A stretch of DNA of 9,318 nucleotides from Verrucomicrobiota bacterium (GTDB lineage Bacteria > Verrucomicrobiota > Verrucomicrobiae > Limisphaerales > UBA11358): NCBI GenBank assembly GCA_014860005.1, contig JACZKP010000042.1, positions 1-9,318 on the forward strand, given 5' to 3'. This document shows, piece by piece, positions 5,787-9,318 of the stretch; position 1 is the first letter of the stretch; each line of letters starts with the position of its first letter. Below the pieces are notes generated by a model. That model was not told the DNA's origin, ran no database searches, and saw only the letters and a list, made by a program, of their open reading frames with translations. A program made the translations under genes and the position numbers.

Positions 5787-6473
5787 ATGATCATTCTGCT
5801 CTTCATCTCCACCATCGCCATCGCGCTCCTGGCGCAATGGCACGTCAAGCGGATGTATCACCGCTACAGCCGCGTGCCGGCAGCCGCCGGTTACACGGGA
5901 GCGGAAGTGGCGCGGCAGCTTCTGCGCACGGCCGGCATCAGCGATGTCTCCATTCATGAGCACGAGGAAATGCTCGGCGATCATTACGATCCCATGCGGA
6001 AACGGCTCGTGCTTTCGTCGGCAAATTATCACGGCACGTCGCTGGCGGCCATCGGGGTGGCGGCGCATGAATGTGGCCACGCCATCCAGCACCAGCAGGC
6101 TTACGCGCCGCTGCATCTGCGGATGGCGGCGGTGAGCGCGACGAGTTTTGCCAGCCAGATTGTGCTGTGGTTGCCGCTGCTGGGCATCATGACCGGGATT
6201 CTCGCCACGCACGTCGGCTTGCTCATCATGGCCGTCGCGTGGGGGGTGATCATGGCGTTCAACCTCGTGACGCTGCCGGTGGAGTTCGACGCCTCGCGCC
6301 GCGCCAAAGTAATGCTGGGCGAGATGGGCTTCATGCAATCCGGCGCGGAGCGCGAAGGCGTGAGCCGCGTGCTCAATGCCGCCGGGTGGACGTACGTCGC
6401 GGCGTTCATCACCTCGCTGATCTATTTTCTCTGGCACCTGCTGCCGCTGCTCACCGGGAGGGATCGCGACTGA
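5787..6473 (+). CDS. Membrane-bound zinc metallopeptidase, YugP family
   Basis: A 228-residue protein of the YugP-type neutral zinc metallopeptidase family (Zn_peptidase_2), whose physiological substrates are unknown. An N-terminal membrane anchor (1-16) is followed by a soluble part containing YTGAEVARQLL (36-46) and DHYDPMRKRLVLS (65-77), both typical of the family. The zinc site HECGH (94-98) has the third ligand probably in LPVEFDAS (E166). Two or three further membrane helices lie at about 118-141, 143-163 and 203-222, placing the active site at the membrane. The length matches the usual 225-230 residues. I chose ATG at 5787 rather than the in-frame ATG at 5727 because the latter would overlap the membrane-protein gene by 56 bases and add an unlikely polar extension. 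All catalytic residues are present. Confidence 0.93.
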   Translation: MIILLFISTIAIALLAQWHVKRMYHRYSRVPAAAGYTGAEVARQLLRTAGISDVSIHEHEEMLGDHYDPMRKRLVLSSANYHGTSLAAIGVAAHECGHAIQHQQAYAPLHLRMAAVSATSFASQIVLWLPLLGIMTGILATHVGLLIMAVAWGVIMAFNLVTLPVEFDASRRAKVMLGEMGFMQSGAEREGVSRVLNAAGWTYVAAFITSLIYFLWHLLPLLTGRDRD

Positions 6474-6561
6474 GAAGAGAAACGAATGGGATCCGGGGCG
6501 TTCCACGGCGACGAGCGCGAAATCCCGGGGAAAATGAAACCAGCCATCTGAGGATCAATTT

Positions 6562-6903
6562 ATGAACACAACGAAAGCAAATAACTCGAACTTGAAAAAG
6601 ATGCGGCAGCCCATTCCACCTCTCCGCACAGGAACACAAACCGTGCATATCGAATTTTCCGATGCTGCGGCCGAGTCCGTGGCCATCGCGGGCACGTTCA
6701 ATGATTGGCGGCCGGAAGTTACTCCCATGGTGCCGTTGGGGGAAGGTCGCTGGGTGAAAGCCCTTTCGTTGCCACCGGGCACTTACGAGTATTGTCTGGT
6801 GGTGAATGGCGATCAATGGTTGCCGGACCCGCAAGCGCGCGAGTTGACACCCAACCCGTTCGGCGGGCGCAATTCGGTGATGAAAGTCTCGCAGCCGGCA
6901 TGA
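6562..6903 (+). CDS. Stand-alone CBM48 (glycogen-binding / isoamylase N-terminal-like) protein
   Basis: A 113-residue protein that is almost all one carbohydrate-binding module of the CBM48/AMPK-beta type. After a polar N-terminus (1-25) come beta strands with VAIAGTFNDW (40-49), the aromatic W64 in EGRWVKAL, PPGTYEYCLVVNG (71-83) and W86...DPQA. These are the usual fold signature and include the tryptophans that stack on alpha-glucan. There is no hydrolase or kinase domain, so it should be a binding or targeting protein, perhaps for glycogen. A GAGG sequence about nine bases upstream may act as ribosome-binding site. Its TGA (6901-6903) overlaps a possible ATG (6900) of the hibernation-factor-like gene. 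An 88-base gap precedes it, so it could have its own promoter, though none is clear. Confidence 0.9.
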   Translation: MNTTKANNSNLKKMRQPIPPLRTGTQTVHIEFSDAAAESVAIAGTFNDWRPEVTPMVPLGEGRWVKALSLPPGTYEYCLVVNGDQWLPDPQARELTPNPFGGRNSVMKVSQPA

Positions 6904-6935
6904 ACCCTCCAACGCCAACCCCACGATCACATCCC

Positions 6936-7262
6936 ATGAACTTTCAATTTCGTTCGCTCGTCGTAAAAACGGCCTCTGGTCTGGCCCGGCAATTGAAGGA
7001 ACAAATCAACGGTTTGCGCGCGTTGATCCCGATTGATTCCGCCGAAGCCGTTCTGGAACGGATGAGCCATCCCAACGGCGCGTTCCGCCTGCAAGTGCAT
7101 CTGGCGGTGCCCGGACCCGACTTGCGGGTCGAGAGCACCGGCTATACGATGCAGGAAACATTGCTGAAAATGCACAAAGAACTCACACGGCAGATTCAAA
7201 TGCGCCGCTTGCGCCGTCGCGATGAACGCAACCTGCGGCGCCCGCTGCTGGGCGGCAAATAA
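6936..7262 (+). CDS. Ribosome hibernation promoting factor-like (HPF/RaiA, S30EA) protein
   Basis: A 108-residue basic protein with the beta-alpha-beta-beta-beta-alpha pattern of short HPF/RaiA proteins. These bind the small ribosomal subunit at the decoding centre and silence or dimerise ribosomes in stationary phase. Visible elements are an amphipathic helix 1 (about 13-29), the strand FRLQVHLAVPGPDLRVES (50-67), and a long C-terminal helix with ETLLKMHKELTRQIQMRRLRRR (74-95) rich in Arg/Lys for rRNA contact. There is no C-terminal dimerisation domain as in long HPF. ATG at 6936 gives the natural start of the first strand. ATG at 6900, overlapping the CBM48 stop as ATGA, would add 12 proline-rich residues and give translational coupling. 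The family match is from pattern and charge, so a diverged relative is possible. Confidence 0.72.
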   Translation: MNFQFRSLVVKTASGLARQLKEQINGLRALIPIDSAEAVLERMSHPNGAFRLQVHLAVPGPDLRVESTGYTMQETLLKMHKELTRQIQMRRLRRRDERNLRRPLLGGK

Positions 7263-7328
7263 CCCATGCAAACCACCTCCATTCGCCGCCACCGGGACGG
7301 CTTCAGGTTGTAGCCAATAACGCCGCCT

Positions 7329-8030
7329 ATGCTTGAAGCCCTCGACCTCACGAAGAAATTCAACGGTCACACCGCCGTCAACCAATTGAACCTCCGCATC
7401 GCCCCGGGCGAGATCTTCGCCTTGCTCGGCCCGAACGGTGCGGGCAAGACCACGACCATCAATTGCTTTCTCGGCTTTCTCCAACCGGACGGTGGCGAAG
7501 CCCGGGTCAACGGCACGAGCGTGGCTACTGATGCCGTCGCTGCGCGGCGGCAGATCGCTTACATCCCGGAACAGGTCGCGCTCTATCCGCGTTTTACCGG
7601 CGTGGAAAACCTGGATTACTTCAGCGCGCTGGCCGGACGCCGCCACACCGACGCGGAATTTCTGTCCCTGCTCAAACGCGCCGGCTTGCCGGAGGACGCC
7701 GCCCGTCGCCGCGTCAGCACTTATTCCAAAGGCATGCGCCAAAAAGTCGGCATTGCTCTCGCGCTGGCCACGGAAGCCCGCGCCCTGCTGCTGGACGAAC
7801 CGACCTCCGGCCTGGATCCCGCCGCGTCCCACGAGTTTTCGCAAATCATTCGCAAGCTCGCCGCCGATGGCGTCGCGGTGCTCATGGCCACGCACGATTT
7901 GTTTCGCGCCCGCGAAGACGCCACGCGGGTGGGCATTCTGCGCGATGGAAAACTGGCCGGCGAATACACTACCAACGACCTTGAGCACGTTGATCTGGAA
8001 AAGCTCTACCTGAAGCATCTCCACGCATGA
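7329..8030 (+). CDS. ABC transporter ATP-binding subunit
   Basis: A 233-residue cytoplasmic ATPase that powers the membrane subunit encoded next. It shows Walker A GPNGAGKT (34-41), Q-loop Q82 in YIPEQVALYP, signature YSKGMRQ (132-138, a degenerate form of LSGGQ usual in ABC-2 exporters), Walker B ALLLDEP (152-158), D-loop SGLD (160-163) and switch H189. Its length and signature match the ABC-2/DrrA-like or NosF-like subfamily, which exports drugs, lipids or polysaccharides or assembles envelope components; the substrate cannot be read from the sequence. The stop overlaps the permease ATG (ATGA, 8027-8030). A 66-base gap separates it from the preceding gene, with no clear terminator. Confidence 0.95.
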   Translation: MLEALDLTKKFNGHTAVNQLNLRIAPGEIFALLGPNGAGKTTTINCFLGFLQPDGGEARVNGTSVATDAVAARRQIAYIPEQVALYPRFTGVENLDYFSALAGRRHTDAEFLSLLKRAGLPEDAARRRVSTYSKGMRQKVGIALALATEARALLLDEPTSGLDPAASHEFSQIIRKLAADGVAVLMATHDLFRAREDATRVGILRDGKLAGEYTTNDLEHVDLEKLYLKHLHA

Positions 8031-9318
8031 TCCTCGCCATTGCCCGCAAGGAATTCCGCGATGCCTGGCGCGATGGCCGTTTTCGCTGGGCCGCCGCCGT
8101 GCTGGTCGCGCTCCTCGGCGTGGCGCTCCTGCTGGCGTGGCAACAAGTGCGGCGGACCAGCGCGGATCGCGCCGCCGCCACCGCGCTCGAACGGGAAAAC
8201 TGGCTAAATCAGGGCGAAAAGAATTCCCACTCCGCCGGACACTACGGGGTTTACGTTTTCAAACCCCTCGCGCCGCTCGCGGTGTTTGATCGCGGCCTCG
8301 AACCCTTCGTGGGCACCACGGTCTTTCTGGAAGCGCACCGGCAAAATCAGGCCGCGTTTCTTCCCGCGCAGGACGCCACCACCATGCGGCGCTTCGGCGA
8401 ACTGACCGCCGCCACCGGTTTGCAGATGTTGGGGCCACTGTTGGTGATTCTGCTCACGTTTGGCGCGCTGGCCGGCGAACGCGAGCGCGGCACGCTGCGG
8501 CAGGTGTTGAGTCTGGGCGTGCGTCCGCGGGACCTCGTGCTCGGAAAGGCACTGGGCCTTGGCGGTGCGCTGGCGACGTTGCTGGTGCCGGTTGCACTGC
8601 TTGGGGCCGTCGTGCTCGCGAATTTCCCCGGAGCTGAAACTGGCGGCTGGCTTCGCCAGATGGGATTGGGCGGAGCCTACGCGCTCTATCTTGCGGCCAT
8701 TCTCGCCGTCTGCCTCGCGGTGTCGGCGATGGCGTCCACTGCGCGCGCCGCATTGGCCGCATTGCTCGTCTGCTGGGCGGTCAATGCCGTGCTGGCGCCA
8801 CGACTCGGTGCGGATCTGGTACAACATCTTCTGCCTCTGCCGAAACTGGTGGAGTTTGAAACCGCCATGCAGCAGGCGGTGCAGGAAGGACTGGACGGCC
8901 ACAACCCGCGCAACGAACGATTGCAGCAGTTCGCCCAGGAAACTTTGCGCAAACACGGCAAGACGCGCATCGAGGAACTGCCGTTCAACTTCAACGGCCT
9001 CGTCATGCTGGAAAGCGAGCGCCTCGCGGGCGAAGTATTCGATCACCACTTCGGCCGACTCTGGGATCGCATCGAGACGCAAGACAGTTTGCTGACTTGG
9101 GCCGGTCTGGCCGCGCCGTTGTTGGGACTGCGCACGGCCTCGATGGCGTTGGCCGGGACCGACTTCACGCATCATCGCCACTTCGCCGTCGCTGCCGAAA
9201 AGCATCGGCGCGATTACGTCCGCGTGCTCAACGAAGACATGATGAACAATTCGCGCCCCGGCGATCATGGTTACGTCGTCGGCCGCGCTGTGTGGGAGAA
9301 GTTGCCGCCGTTCCAATA
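8027..9318 (+). CDS. ABC-2 type permease, DUF3526 family, cut by the window end
   Basis: The frame opens with ATG at 8027, overlapping the ATPase stop, and stays open to the window end (430 codons visible, no stop). Probable membrane helices are at about 21-38, 131-149, 176-199, 214-236, 238-258 and 357-378. A large polar loop follows helix 1 and contains GHYGVYVFKPLAPL (71-84) and VFLEAHRQN (99-107), and then the coupling motif GERERGTLRQVLSLGV (150-165). This set is characteristic of DUF3526/ABC2_membrane permeases paired with NosF-like ATPases. A second large polar segment (about 265-355) lies between helices 5 and 6. The stretch 380-430 continues into another polar loop, so the C-terminal membrane part is outside the window. 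Two such permeases often follow one ATPase, so another may lie downstream. Confidence 0.9.
   Translation, partial: MILAIARKEFRDAWRDGRFRWAAAVLVALLGVALLLAWQQVRRTSADRAAATALERENWLNQGEKNSHSAGHYGVYVFKPLAPLAVFDRGLEPFVGTTVFLEAHRQNQAAFLPAQDATTMRRFGELTAATGLQMLGPLLVILLTFGALAGERERGTLRQVLSLGVRPRDLVLGKALGLGGALATLLVPVALLGAVVLANFPGAETGGWLRQMGLGGAYALYLAAILAVCLAVSAMASTARAALAALLVCWAVNAVLAPRLGADLVQHLLPLPKLVEFETAMQQAVQEGLDGHNPRNERLQQFAQETLRKHGKTRIEELPFNFNGLVMLESERLAGEVFDHHFGRLWDRIETQDSLLTWAGLAAPLLGLRTASMALAGTDFTHHRHFAVAAEKHRRDYVRVLNEDMMNNSRPGDHGYVVGRAVWEKLPPFQ

Noticed and set aside
5775..6506. 243-residue open frame on the minus strand
   Set aside because: It is antisense to the zinc metallopeptidase with its intact HECGH site, and its His/Arg/Gln-rich translation is typical of a shadow frame.
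6927..8024. 365-residue open frame on the minus strand
   Set aside because: It lies antisense to the HPF-like and ABC ATPase genes, both of which show clear family motifs. Its translation has no recognisable domain and looks like a GC-rich shadow.
8204..9316. 370-residue open frame on the minus strand
   Set aside because: It is antisense to the DUF3526 permease, whose helices and GERERGTL motif are clear. The translation is Gln/Arg/His-rich without a fold signature.

Overview
The window looks like a chromosomal piece of a moderately GC-rich Gram-negative bacterium. The best guess is the Verrucomicrobia / Pedosphaera-like (Limisphaerales) group. This rests on the mix of protein families, the near absence of strong Shine-Dalgarno sequences, and a short palindrome at 3514-3530 whose six-frame reading gives the TGGTPVP / GTGVPPV strings I associate with dispersed repeats in such genomes. 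It is an impression, not a phylogenetic result.

Left part (30-4971), all on the minus strand. A membrane histidine kinase (3595-4971) and a sigma-54-dependent NtrC-type response regulator (30-1445) look like a cognate pair. They are separated by about 2.1 kb. That insert holds a tightly coupled two-gene cassette: an ABC-type AAA ATPase (2212-3423) and a small TOPRIM/DUF4276-like protein (1655-2215), overlapping by ATGA. It also holds a frameshifted, truncated remnant of a topoisomerase IV / gyrase B-type gene (about 1461-1654). The cassette has lower GC than its surroundings and its architecture resembles ATPase-plus-TOPRIM anti-phage systems (PARIS, OLD, AbiL-type). It is the best candidate in the window for an undescribed system. 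A good -24/-12 (sigma-54) promoter match lies just upstream of the kinase (4999-5014), within a two-copy 21-bp-period repeat, suggesting that the two-component locus may control itself.

Middle part (5118-7262), plus strand. A compact run of small genes: a possible 13-codon leader, a 61-64-residue hypothetical, a four-helix membrane protein, a YugP-type membrane zinc metallopeptidase, a stand-alone CBM48 (glycogen-binding-like) domain protein, and a short ribosome-hibernation-factor-like protein whose possible start overlaps the CBM48 stop. Most spacings are 0-5 bp, apart from an 88-bp gap before the CBM48 gene.

Right part (7329-9318), plus strand. An ABC-2 type exporter: an ATP-binding subunit and, overlapping it by ATGA, a DUF3526-type permease that runs off the window end. 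Long open frames antisense to these genes are GC-rich shadows.

No rRNA, tRNA, CRISPR array or complete insertion sequence was seen. No gene-free stretch exceeds 300 bases.
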